Shown here piece by piece: positions 34,653 through 42,117 of a stretch of DNA of 64,000 nt. Within the stretch, counting starts at the first letter, position 1, and each line of letters starts with the position of its first letter. Below the pieces are notes generated by a model, which did not search any database, was not told the DNA's origin, and saw only the letters and a program-made list of their open reading frames with translations. The stretch covers positions 1-64,000 of the forward strand of contig JASMLG010000005.1 in the NCBI GenBank assembly GCA_030748805.1, read 5' to 3'. The position numbers and the translations under genes were made by a program. The stretch comes from Phycisphaerales bacterium (GTDB taxonomy: Bacteria; Planctomycetota; Phycisphaerae; Phycisphaerales; SM1A02).

Positions 34653-35708
34653 ATGTCAAACAACGAACACTTACTTTCTGCAACTCGAATGTTAAAAGAG
34701 GGGAAATCTCTTGCCTCATCTGAAATCTCCGATGCCTTTCGCATCATTATGAGTGGAAATGCTCATGATGGATTAATTGGTGCTTTTTTGGGAATTCTTG
34801 CGACAAGAGTGCCAACGGGAGAAGAATTGTATGGAGCTGCTGTTGTGATGAAGGAATGCGCTAAATGTATTGATTTTCCAGACTCCTCTTCGCTGTTAGA
34901 CACCTGTGGAACAGGCGGTGCACCAAAAACATTCAACGTGTCGACTACTGCTGGAATTGTTGCGGCTGCATGTGGTGTTCGGGTTGCCAAACATGGAAAC
35001 AGATCTCGTACAGGTCGTGGTTCAGCAGAAGTTCTTGAACAGCTTGGGATAAATATTACGTCTACGATAGAACAACAAAAGCGTTGTCTTGAAGATGTTG
35101 GTATTTGTTTTTGTTTTGCTCCAAAACACCACGAAGCTGTTGCTAATGTTATGCCAGTTCGAAAATCTCTTGGGTTTCCTACCATTTTTAATCTTCTTGG
35201 GCCATTAACAAATCCTTGCTCTGCTGGAAGACAGCTACTTGGTGTCTGGGATGATATCTACGTTGAGCCAATGGCTGAAGCGCTTCGAGCTTTGGACACT
35301 ACTAATTCAGCCGTTGTACATTCGCTCGATGGTCTTGATGAAGTTTCTATATCTGCTCCGACACGAATCCTGTTTGTTCGTGATGGTTCTCTTGTGGAGG
35401 AACTCATAAAGCCCGAAGATGTTGGTCTTGACCGCTGGGACATCAAAGAAGTAACTGCAGACTCACTCTCCGATGCGACTAGCTTCATTCGCGATAGTCT
35501 TGTAGCGGGTAGTAGGGGGGCTCCTAGAGACATGACAGTATTAAATACTGCGGTAGCTCTTATGCTCGCAGGACACGCTAACACATTAAATGAGGGCGTT
35601 AAAACAGCGTCTGAAGCCATAGATTCTGGTGCTGCAAGAGATACTCTTCAGAACTGGGTTGAAGTGAGCAATACACACATCTCATCCACAGACACCAAGG
35701 AAACATAG
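34653..35708 (+). CDS. trpD: Anthranilate phosphoribosyltransferase
   Basis: TrpD transfers phosphoribose from PRPP to anthranilate in tryptophan synthesis. The glycine-rich DTCGTGGAPKTFNVST is near residue 78, followed by VRVAKHGNRSRTGRGSAEVL and later VMPVRKSLGFPTIFNLLGPL. The length of 351 residues is normal. The canonical magnesium and anthranilate residues are in place. No other trp gene is adjacent. A TATCAT hexamer at 34638-34643 lies nine bases before the ATG and no ribosome-binding site is seen. Downstream is the 255-bp gap that precedes the dnaA stop. Confidence 0.94.
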   Translation: MSNNEHLLSATRMLKEGKSLASSEISDAFRIIMSGNAHDGLIGAFLGILATRVPTGEELYGAAVVMKECAKCIDFPDSSSLLDTCGTGGAPKTFNVSTTAGIVAAACGVRVAKHGNRSRTGRGSAEVLEQLGINITSTIEQQKRCLEDVGICFCFAPKHHEAVANVMPVRKSLGFPTIFNLLGPLTNPCSAGRQLLGVWDDIYVEPMAEALRALDTTNSAVVHSLDGLDEVSISAPTRILFVRDGSLVEELIKPEDVGLDRWDIKEVTADSLSDATSFIRDSLVAGSRGAPRDMTVLNTAVALMLAGHANTLNEGVKTASEAIDSGAARDTLQNWVEVSNTHISSTDTKET

Positions 35709-35753
35709 ATATAAATTAAATACTCGTCTTCGTAGTAATAGTGTCTGATCGGT

Positions 35754-35762
35754 TGTGCATAA
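35754..35762 (-). promoter_or_regulatory. DnaA-box-like site TTATGCACA
   Basis: The nine bases read TTATGCACA on the minus strand and fit the relaxed TTATNCACA consensus for DnaA binding. The site lies 46 bp after the trpD stop, next to an A-rich tract that could serve as an unwinding element. One site of this relaxed type is expected by chance every few tens of kilobases, so weight comes from its proximity to the perfect box and to dnaA. Confidence 0.5.
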
Positions 35763-35940
35763 AAACACAAAAAAACCATAAGTCTATAAAACAAAGCGGG
35801 TTATAGTGACAGCACCACGCTTATAACCTGTCAGTTCGCCTGTGCGAAGTTTGCACAGCAACTACACAGTTGTTAACTCGCCCCTCTTTAATGGATTTTA
35901 TTGTTTGGTTATTCGAGTCTAGTGCCACATAATCCACGAC

Positions 35941-35949
35941 TTATCCACA
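35941..35949 (+). promoter_or_regulatory. Perfect DnaA box TTATCCACA
   Basis: The sequence TTATCCACA matches the strongest DnaA-binding consensus exactly. It lies 15 bp beyond the dnaA stop codon, in the gap shared with trpD. A similar but weaker TAATCCACG is at 35929-35937, giving a closely spaced pair in the same orientation. Confidence 0.65.
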
Positions 35950-35963
35950 ACAAAAATCACATC

Positions 35964-37370
35964 CTAGACACCGAGTTTGTCCGATAATTGTTCCCCTAAT
36001 AGATTTATTTCTCGTTGGAAAACTTCGTCACCTTCAATTTTGTTGTCGATAGTTTTTATCGCATGCATCACGGTTGTGTGATCTCGCCCACCAAAATATC
36101 CGCCAATTTCTTCGAGACTAAATCGAGTGTGTTTTCGTGACAGCCACATTCCAACCTGCCTCGGAACAGTTATAGATTTATGCCTTCGTTTAGAAAGTAG
36201 GTCCGAGAGTTTGATGTTATAAAAAACAGTAACCGAGTCAAGAATGTTTTGAATAGAAATATTTGTTGGTACATCAGATTTGTTTTCGTTCCCAATTGTT
36301 CGTTTTGCGAGTTCTAGAGAAATGTCCGCACCGTCTAACATTGCTACGCTTTGCAGGGTTGTAATGGCTCCTTCAAGCAACCGAATATTTGAGTCTAGGT
36401 GTGAAGCAACATAAGTTGTAACATCATCTGGAATATCTATATTTCTCATTACAGCCTTCTTTTTAATTATAGCGACCCGCGTTTCAAAACCAGGCGGATC
36501 AATGCTCGCAACGAGACCACAACTAAACCGGCTTATTAAACGCTCTTCTAGATATGGGATTTCACTTGGCGGAGCATCAGAGCTTAACACTAATTGTTTT
36601 CCAGATTGAAACAAGGTATTAAAGGTATGGAAAAATTCTTCTTGTGTTTGGTCGCGTTTCGAAAGATCGTGAATGTCATCAATAACAAGCATGTCAAACG
36701 CGCGAAACTTGTTTCTAAACGAAGACATTTTCCCCCCTTGAACCGCCTCAAGGAACTGCGTCATAAAACCGTTGCAGGAGACATAATAAATTCTCATCGT
36801 CACATGCTTTCTAATGGCCGTTTGGCAAATGGATTGTAGAAGATGTGTTTTGCCAAGCCCAACCCCACCATAAATAAAAAGCGGGTTGTAGGCTTGTCCG
36901 GGCTTAGTGGAGACAGCTGTTGCAGCAGCGTGCGCCAACCTGTTTCCAGGACCAACAACAAAATTTTCAAAATTGTAGTCGGGGCTAATTAACAAATCTT
37001 CCTCAATATCAAAAGAGGAAAGCACAGAAGCACCACCTGGGTTGTCACCAGAAACAACCCCCGACCCTCCTTGCCCACCAGAACCCACAGCGTTCCCCGA
37101 GCTTGGTGTTATTCCTTCTTCACCAACAAAGCGCACTCCAAGAAGATGCCCAGTAATAGACTGTGCCGCTTCAGCAAACTGTTGGGTGCAACAGCGTTGC
37201 AAATATTTTAACTGAACTGGTTCTTTAATTTGAATTAACAGCGTTCCATCAACAATACCAAGCACAACAATGTCGTCGAACCACCTTCGACACATTGTAG
37301 AGTGGTCAATTTGAAGCCGACCCAAAAGGTCTACCTTTAGTTGTTGTCTGTTAATTTGATCTTTGCTCAT
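35964..37370 (-). CDS. dnaA: Chromosomal replication initiator DnaA
   Basis: DnaA binds DnaA boxes and melts the origin. Domain I occupies roughly residues 1-85, a glycine/serine-rich linker (GNAVGSGGQGGSGVVSGD) follows, and the AAA+ domain starts near NFENFVVGPGNRLAHAAA. Walker A reads GGVGLGKTHLLQ near residue 167, Walker B VIDDIHDLSKRDQTQEEFF near 229. Domain IV ends with the DNA-binding signature SLEEIGGYFGGRDHTTVMHA near residue 430. The length of 468 residues is normal. dnaN, recF, rpmH and rnpA, common neighbours elsewhere, are not adjacent. The 135 bp upstream hold no DnaA box that I can see; the boxes lie downstream of the gene. Confidence 0.96.
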   Translation of the reverse strand: MSKDQINRQQLKVDLLGRLQIDHSTMCRRWFDDIVVLGIVDGTLLIQIKEPVQLKYLQRCCTQQFAEAAQSITGHLLGVRFVGEEGITPSSGNAVGSGGQGGSGVVSGDNPGGASVLSSFDIEEDLLISPDYNFENFVVGPGNRLAHAAATAVSTKPGQAYNPLFIYGGVGLGKTHLLQSICQTAIRKHVTMRIYYVSCNGFMTQFLEAVQGGKMSSFRNKFRAFDMLVIDDIHDLSKRDQTQEEFFHTFNTLFQSGKQLVLSSDAPPSEIPYLEERLISRFSCGLVASIDPPGFETRVAIIKKKAVMRNIDIPDDVTTYVASHLDSNIRLLEGAITTLQSVAMLDGADISLELAKRTIGNENKSDVPTNISIQNILDSVTVFYNIKLSDLLSKRRHKSITVPRQVGMWLSRKHTRFSLEEIGGYFGGRDHTTVMHAIKTIDNKIEGDEVFQREINLLGEQLSDKLGV

Positions 37371-37505
37371 ATACTTTTACCACGTAACTAATAGGCCCAA
37401 CGACAAAACACCTATAAAATCCGGTTACCCATCTACCCCAAAAAAGGCGTCTAGCATCCATGCAACATATTGGAACGCTAAATCTACGCTTTATTTCTCT
37501 GTCCG

Positions 37506-38426
37506 TCAACCATTTTCCGCAAAATCTCCAGCTTCTTCCTGTTGTTTTTCATAACGCATCCTGTTTGCGTGATGGTCCATTAACAAGTGTATTCGGTGTG
37601 CATCGTCACAACCAATTCGTTCTTCAATAGCTCTTTTAATAATATCAAGACCAGTTCTTCGACTTGTGTGTGTGATTACAACATGCTCCGCTTTCCACAC
37701 CTGCAACAAATCAGCAAGATTATCTATATGTAAATGTTTTCCTACAGCAGCCCTGTTTTTGTGTTCAGATTCAAAAAAAGTACACTCTGTTATTACGATT
37801 GGAGCGTTTGTAAACTCTGGACGAAACAGGTGGTTACCCATTTCGGTGTCACCAGTGCACGCAACAAGAGGGATTTTTAAGGTGTGAGTAATTTCTGTCC
37901 CACCAACCTTTAAAGACCTCAACTCTTCTTGTGGAAGACCATTATATTTTTCAAGTAATTTTTTCCGGTGTTCCATCACAACATAAGAAAGGGCTGGTAC
38001 CGTGTGACTTGCCTCTATTCCCTTTAAAACAATATTTGGTTTAATGGTTAGTTCACCATCGGGGTCTAGTGAAACAATATTGTGCGGAGTGAATTGTTGC
38101 TCAAGATCAGCCCACCCACCCATCATTGACTGCACCGCTCCAGCAATTTCACTATGGCAAACACAGGTTCCAACACCCATTTTTTGGAACATTCTCTGAC
38201 TAAAGTAATACGGTAATCCTGCAACATGATCCATGTGTCCGTGTGTAAGTGCGATGAACGGTGCAGATAAAACCGGTCTTGGACAAAGCCCAACATCAAA
38301 AGCCACATCTAATTCAGGAATATGAACAGCGGTTTGTTCACCAGCAATGCTTATACCCTGAACCCTGTATGGGGGAAGATATAAAAACCCAACCTGTCCT
38401 GATCGGGGGGGTCTTCGTGGCAACAT
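37506..38426 (-). CDS. Metallo-beta-lactamase-fold hydrolase (RNase Z-like)
   Basis: The zinc motif THGHMDHVAGL near residue 77 is that of the RNase Z/ElaC branch, and further metal ligands appear in EASHTVPAL, CTGDTEMG and LIVITHTSRR-like VVITHTSRR. The protein of 306 residues fits tRNA 3'-processing RNase Z in size, yet several positions around the exosite differ (for example a long EHRKKLLEKYNGLPQEELRS insert), so a tRNase or another phosphodiesterase role is open. GGAG about eight bases before the ATG at 38426 fixes the start; the open frame extends to 38465. It lies 48 bp downstream of the tRNA-Glu-like gene on the same strand. Because that tRNA encodes no CCA, an RNase Z would be a fitting neighbour. 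Confidence 0.78.
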   Translation of the reverse strand: MLPRRPPRSGQVGFLYLPPYRVQGISIAGEQTAVHIPELDVAFDVGLCPRPVLSAPFIALTHGHMDHVAGLPYYFSQRMFQKMGVGTCVCHSEIAGAVQSMMGGWADLEQQFTPHNIVSLDPDGELTIKPNIVLKGIEASHTVPALSYVVMEHRKKLLEKYNGLPQEELRSLKVGGTEITHTLKIPLVACTGDTEMGNHLFRPEFTNAPIVITECTFFESEHKNRAAVGKHLHIDNLADLLQVWKAEHVVITHTSRRTGLDIIKRAIEERIGCDDAHRIHLLMDHHANRMRYEKQQEEAGDFAENG

Positions 38427-38473
38427 AATAAAACTCCAAAATGTGTTTGCTTCAAACAAACACAAAAAAAGAA

Positions 38474-38543
38474 CATCCCATAGAGGATTCGAACCCCTGT
38501 AACCAGAAGAATCTGGTGTCCTAGACCACTAGACGAACGGGAC
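38474..38543 (-). tRNA. tRNA-Glu-like gene with shortened anticodon arm
   Basis: Acceptor strands GTCCCGT and ATGGGAT pair fully (two wobble pairs), the D arm GTCT...AGGAC and T arm AGGGG/TTCGAAT/CCTCT are canonical, and the whole resembles bacterial tRNA-Glu very closely. The D loop has the normal eight bases. The anticodon arm and variable loop together are three bases short: the segment reads CCAGATTCTTCTGG, where a five-pair stem CCAGA/TCTGG leaves only a four-base loop TTCT. Total length is 70 instead of 73 without CCA, and CCA is not encoded. A T7 run follows the gene. Functionality is doubtful unless the assembly has lost three bases; the intended anticodon was probably TTC. Confidence 0.7.
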
Positions 38544-38631
38544 AAAAAAACAGTTGTTTTCGACGAACAACACGTCCGTCACTGCATTGGGTGTAATCAT
38601 ACCAAAAAATATGAGTGCTCCAACTAAATAG

Positions 38632-39609
38632 TTAAATAGTGTGTTTTAGTTGTTCTGCCAACGCACATATTTGAATAGAAGCATCATTGTTAAAAAGTTT
38701 TCTCACAGGAGAAGTGCCAGATTCAACAAGTGTGTTAACAACACCAAAAGCATTAGCAATTGAATCGCCTGAGTCAAGCATTCTGTGGAGCTCTTCTCTG
38801 TCATTGTTTATAATGATTTTTTGTACAACGTTTTTTAGTTCTGGGTTTTCTGAAAGCAACGAGATAATTGGCAAAGTAAGTTTCCCCTTTTCAAGGTCTC
38901 TGCCGGCTGGCTTACCAATGCTTTTTTGTTCGCCTAGAAGGTCAAGCAAGTCGTCTTTAATCTGAAACGCAGTTCCAACAGACATTCCAAACTTCTTTAA
39001 AACCAATACCTCATTATCAGTAGCGCCACCCAATATCGAACCCATTTCGCAAGAAGCAGCAATTAGCGAAGCTGTTTTATCGTGAATAATCTGATAATAC
39101 AAATCTATATCAAGATCAACATTGTTTCTGTGGAACAATTGAACAACTTCTCCCGCACAAATGGTGTTGGTTACCTCGCCCAACAAAAGATTTAGCTTTG
39201 GGTTCTCAATAGTAGAACAAAGATGAAAAGCGCTAGAAAGCAAATAGTCACCAATCATGACAGCAGCTTCGTTTCCTCGAAGACTATTAATAGTTTTTTC
39301 TCCCCGCCTAAGATCTGCTTCATCCAAAACATCGTCATGCACTAAGGTTGCAAGGTGAATTAACTCTACAACAGCAGCAGCAGTGTGAACACACTTTGGA
39401 ACAACTTGTTCTTTTGAAACGGTTTTCCATGTCAACAACAAGAGCGAGGGCCTCAACATTTTCCCTTTATAGGCTGCCAACTCATCACAAACATCGTTTA
39501 CAGCGCAGTGTTTGTTTTTTAGGTGTTCAGACATCACCTCGGACACCTCGTCCAACTCTTTTGCTAACCAGGTGCCAACGCGTGAAGTCATATCAATAAG
39601 TGTTTTCAT
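38632..39609 (-). CDS. Polyprenyl synthetase (octaprenyl/heptaprenyl diphosphate synthase-like)
   Basis: These enzymes elongate isoprenyl diphosphates for quinones. The first aspartate-rich motif LVHDDVLDEADLRRG is near residue 88 and the second FQIKDDLLDLLGEQKSIGKP near residue 216, with GDYLLSSAF between. Small residues before the first motif (VVELIHLATLVHDDVLD) favour a long-chain product, as in IspB. The ATG at 39609 overlaps the TGA of the upstream methyltransferase (ATGA), so the open frame up to 39672 is not used. Length is 325 residues. Chain length cannot be set by eye. The neighbouring methyltransferase is not a UbiE/MenG sequence as far as I can tell. Confidence 0.9.
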   Translation of the reverse strand: MKTLIDMTSRVGTWLAKELDEVSEVMSEHLKNKHCAVNDVCDELAAYKGKMLRPSLLLLTWKTVSKEQVVPKCVHTAAAVVELIHLATLVHDDVLDEADLRRGEKTINSLRGNEAAVMIGDYLLSSAFHLCSTIENPKLNLLLGEVTNTICAGEVVQLFHRNNVDLDIDLYYQIIHDKTASLIAASCEMGSILGGATDNEVLVLKKFGMSVGTAFQIKDDLLDLLGEQKSIGKPAGRDLEKGKLTLPIISLLSENPELKNVVQKIIINNDREELHRMLDSGDSIANAFGVVNTLVESGTSPVRKLFNNDASIQICALAEQLKHTI

Positions 39610-40421
39610 TTTACCGCCACGATATACGCAACCCAACCGGCGCAGGCCTCTCCCCGAGTATTGATTGACCACACACCGTCACCCTCACCATCTTCATCGG
39701 TACCCTCCCAATACACCTTAACACTAGAAAAACCAGAGTCTAACAAGACATCTCTAATCTCTGGAATCGTCCAAAACCGCCACTCATAAGTAAAAGCCCG
39801 CTTAATTTTTGACCCGTCAGGAAACTCAAAATGTATGTAATTAACAATATCGCCCGTTATAGGATTGACATAGTGTTGATCCCAGACATAGGTAAACCCG
39901 TCAAGGTCTCGCTCTTCGTCCATCTCTAAAAAAGAATCGCTACCTCCATACGCATCTAATAAAAACAGGCCATCATCAACCAGACTGTTATAAACCGAAG
40001 TAAAATATTGTTTTAGTGTTTCACGCTTCTTAAAACCATAATAACTAAAGTTCATAGCCAAAACACAATCAACAGGTTCGGATTGTATCGACACAACATC
40101 GTGTTCTATCAATTTAACGCGCGACTGCTGTTGTGGGGTTAACTCTTTTTCAATCCGGTCTCTCGCCCACTTCAACACGTTTGAATCTAAATCAACCCCA
40201 AGAACAGTACAACCATCATTTCGTTGTACCCACTCTCTAGCAACAGCCGAAGTTCCACAAAAATCTTCTCGCAAAGTTATTGGTTCTCTGCTACGAACCT
40301 CTTTCCACGCCTGAATAATCAAATCTACTTCAGATTCTGGGCACTGAACAGATCTTTCATAAAGATCATTAGTGTCCGCAGTTTTTGCGGTTATCCAACC
40401 TGGTTTTACTGGTCTTGCCAT
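39606..40421 (-). CDS. SAM-dependent methyltransferase
   Basis: The Rossmann-type SAM site is seen in LREDFCGTSAVAREWV near residue 55 and the acidic ribose-binding VLGVDLDSNVLKWAR near 80, with CVLAMNFSYYGFKKRE as motif IV. The substrate half contains YVWDQHYVNPITGD and a strand-rich end. No specific substrate can be assigned; class I small-molecule methyltransferases look like this. I chose the ATG at 40421 (MARPVKPGW), with a TTG at 40439 as an alternative. The stop overlaps the start of the polyprenyl synthase by four bases, so the two are translated together; a lipid or quinone-related substrate is possible but unproved. Confidence 0.8.
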   Translation of the reverse strand: MARPVKPGWITAKTADTNDLYERSVQCPESEVDLIIQAWKEVRSREPITLREDFCGTSAVAREWVQRNDGCTVLGVDLDSNVLKWARDRIEKELTPQQQSRVKLIEHDVVSIQSEPVDCVLAMNFSYYGFKKRETLKQYFTSVYNSLVDDGLFLLDAYGGSDSFLEMDEERDLDGFTYVWDQHYVNPITGDIVNYIHFEFPDGSKIKRAFTYEWRFWTIPEIRDVLLDSGFSSVKVYWEGTDEDGEGDGVWSINTRGEACAGWVAYIVAVK

Positions 40422-40529
40422 TGTATTAGTGGGTTCCAAAGGTGTGAAGTGTATCCAAATATGCTACAACAATGTTACTTATGTTGGTAGACAGCATGCG
40501 TTTATGTGACACCACCAACCGTTAAAAGG

Positions 40530-42089
40530 TCAATTGTTTGGAACCTCTAAAGTAAGGGGATCACGCATAGGAAGTTCGACAATATCTCCCCCAACAATAG
40601 ATGAAATATCCTGCATGGATGCCCTGCCACCATCATCACCATCAACAATGGCGTCCCAATCACCAACAATTACCACCACCATTTTCTTTGGAATCAAAAC
40701 CCTGTTCGCCACCCTCATAACATCCTCGGCTGTTACAGATTTAATTTTCTCTCGATAAGTTTTCCAATAGTTGGGATCCCTGTTAGTGAGCGTATCTCGA
40801 ACGAAAACACCAAGCGTTCCAGCTTTTGATTGGAAATTGCTCGGAAACTGTTCAACTAGTGATTTTTTTGCAAGTGCGAGTTCATCATCAGTAACCGGCT
40901 CGGTTTTTATCCGCTCAATTTCATCAAACAACAACTTTGTTGCAAGTGCAACAGTAGAACTTTTAGACTCAAAACCAGCAACCCAAACACCATCTCCCCA
41001 CGGGCCTGCAGAAAACATAGATCCAGCACCATAAGCCAAACCCTCATTGCTACGAATACTTTGAGTAATTCTGCTACTAAAACCACCGCCACCAAGGATA
41101 TAGTTCATAACAGAGAGTGGCTCTACATCTGGATCGCCTTGCTGAACAGAACGAATTCCAACCTTAACACCACCCTGAGGAACATCTTTGTCCACAAAAT
41201 AAATTCCAGGTTTAAAATTATGAGTGATGTTTGGAGGATTGGGTATATCAGATTCTCCACCCCACTGGCCCACAGTTTCGTTCATAAACTCAACCATTTG
41301 ATTTCTGTCAAAATCACCACTAACAGATAAAACCAGATTTGTCGGATCAACAATCTTATCAAACTGCTCTGACAAAGAGTTTTTGTTGACAGAAGAAACA
41401 GATTCGACCACTGGTTGTTTCCCTAAATAAGAATCACCAAACATTTTAGATGAGAATTCTCTATTTAGGATGCTAGATGGATAATCGTTTCGCTGTTTCA
41501 TTCTCTCGATAACATTGTCTTTCTCGACTCTAACTTTTGACTCTTGAAAAGCTGGGTGTTGCAACATATCAAAGAACAGCTCAAAACATTCTTTAAAATT
41601 GGATTCCAAACAATCAAGATTCGCTGTAATGGTTGTACCTCCACCACGAACATCAACATTAGCAGCAAGGAACGCGAAGGTTTCATCAAGTTTCTCTGCA
41701 GTCATTGTTGATGTTCCACCATCACGAATAAGAGTGGCCATAATGTTTGTTAATCCAGCTTTGTCTTCTGGATCCAAATATTTTCCACCCCTAAAAGTTG
41801 CTGTGACCCGAACCAAGGGCAACTCTCTGTCTTCAACAATAAAGAGCCGAACACCATTATCCAGTGTTTCCATAAAAGAATCCGCGTCAGGAACATCAAA
41901 AACATATTCTGGATACACAAGATCTTTAGGATGGCTTGGACCAACAGGTTTACTTTTTTCGGTTTTTTCGCCAATGTCGCCACAACCAACAACCACAAAA
42001 CAAAACAAAGAAAGTGCTACTACTACACCTATTCTTTTGTGTATTAACGCCGTGGGTTTTTGAAACAATAAAAAATTTGTTGTGAACAT
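40530..42089 (-). CDS. M16-family peptidase homologue without the zinc motif, lipoprotein
   Basis: The protein has a lipoprotein-like signal (VVVALSLFCFVVVGC) and then two M16 halves of about 220 residues each. Where the catalytic HxxEH should occur the sequence reads DKAGLTNIMATLIRDGG, so this copy cannot bind zinc. The second half retains the binding motif YVLGGGGFSSRITQ-like YILGGGGFSSRITQSIRSN and NEGLAYG. In two-subunit bacterial M16 proteases an inactive partner pairs with an active one, and the active paralogue is the next upstream gene, 28 bp away. The start could also be at a later ATG; the first ~16 residues before the hydrophobic core are unusually long for a signal. Probably periplasmic, membrane-anchored. 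Confidence 0.82.
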   Translation of the reverse strand: MFTTNFLLFQKPTALIHKRIGVVVALSLFCFVVVGCGDIGEKTEKSKPVGPSHPKDLVYPEYVFDVPDADSFMETLDNGVRLFIVEDRELPLVRVTATFRGGKYLDPEDKAGLTNIMATLIRDGGTSTMTAEKLDETFAFLAANVDVRGGGTTITANLDCLESNFKECFELFFDMLQHPAFQESKVRVEKDNVIERMKQRNDYPSSILNREFSSKMFGDSYLGKQPVVESVSSVNKNSLSEQFDKIVDPTNLVLSVSGDFDRNQMVEFMNETVGQWGGESDIPNPPNITHNFKPGIYFVDKDVPQGGVKVGIRSVQQGDPDVEPLSVMNYILGGGGFSSRITQSIRSNEGLAYGAGSMFSAGPWGDGVWVAGFESKSSTVALATKLLFDEIERIKTEPVTDDELALAKKSLVEQFPSNFQSKAGTLGVFVRDTLTNRDPNYWKTYREKIKSVTAEDVMRVANRVLIPKKMVVVIVGDWDAIVDGDDGGRASMQDISSIVGGDIVELPMRDPLTLEVPNN

Positions 42090-42117
42090 ATAAAATCTCG
42101 TTGTATATATTTGGTGT

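Larger units (their letters stand above)
35709..35963. other. Intergenic region with DnaA boxes and inverted repeats (possible oriC-like or DnaA-regulated site)
   Basis: The gap between trpD and the 3' end of dnaA contains a perfect DnaA box (35941-35949), a TTATGCACA variant on the minus strand (35754-35762), a weaker TAATCCACG at 35929-35937, and an A-rich tract at about 35760-35795. An inverted repeat GGTTATA/TATAACC lies at 35799-35805 and 35822-35828, and a hairpin CTGTGC/GCACAG at 35840-35845 and 35853-35858. There is no open reading frame. These are elements expected of an origin or of a DnaA titration site, but two good boxes alone do not prove an origin, and the base-composition polarity around it argues against a standard oriC. 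Confidence 0.45.

Noticed and set aside
37371..37505. Origin upstream of dnaA
   Set aside because: No DnaA box or clear AT-rich unwinding tract seen there; the boxes are on the other side of dnaA.
34600..38600. A dif-like recombination site, sought because of the terminus-like composition
   Set aside because: No sequence with the 11-6-11 XerCD arm pattern was found by eye; the closest pattern (CACATAA...TTATCCACA near 35927-35949) has the wrong spacing and is explained by DnaA boxes.
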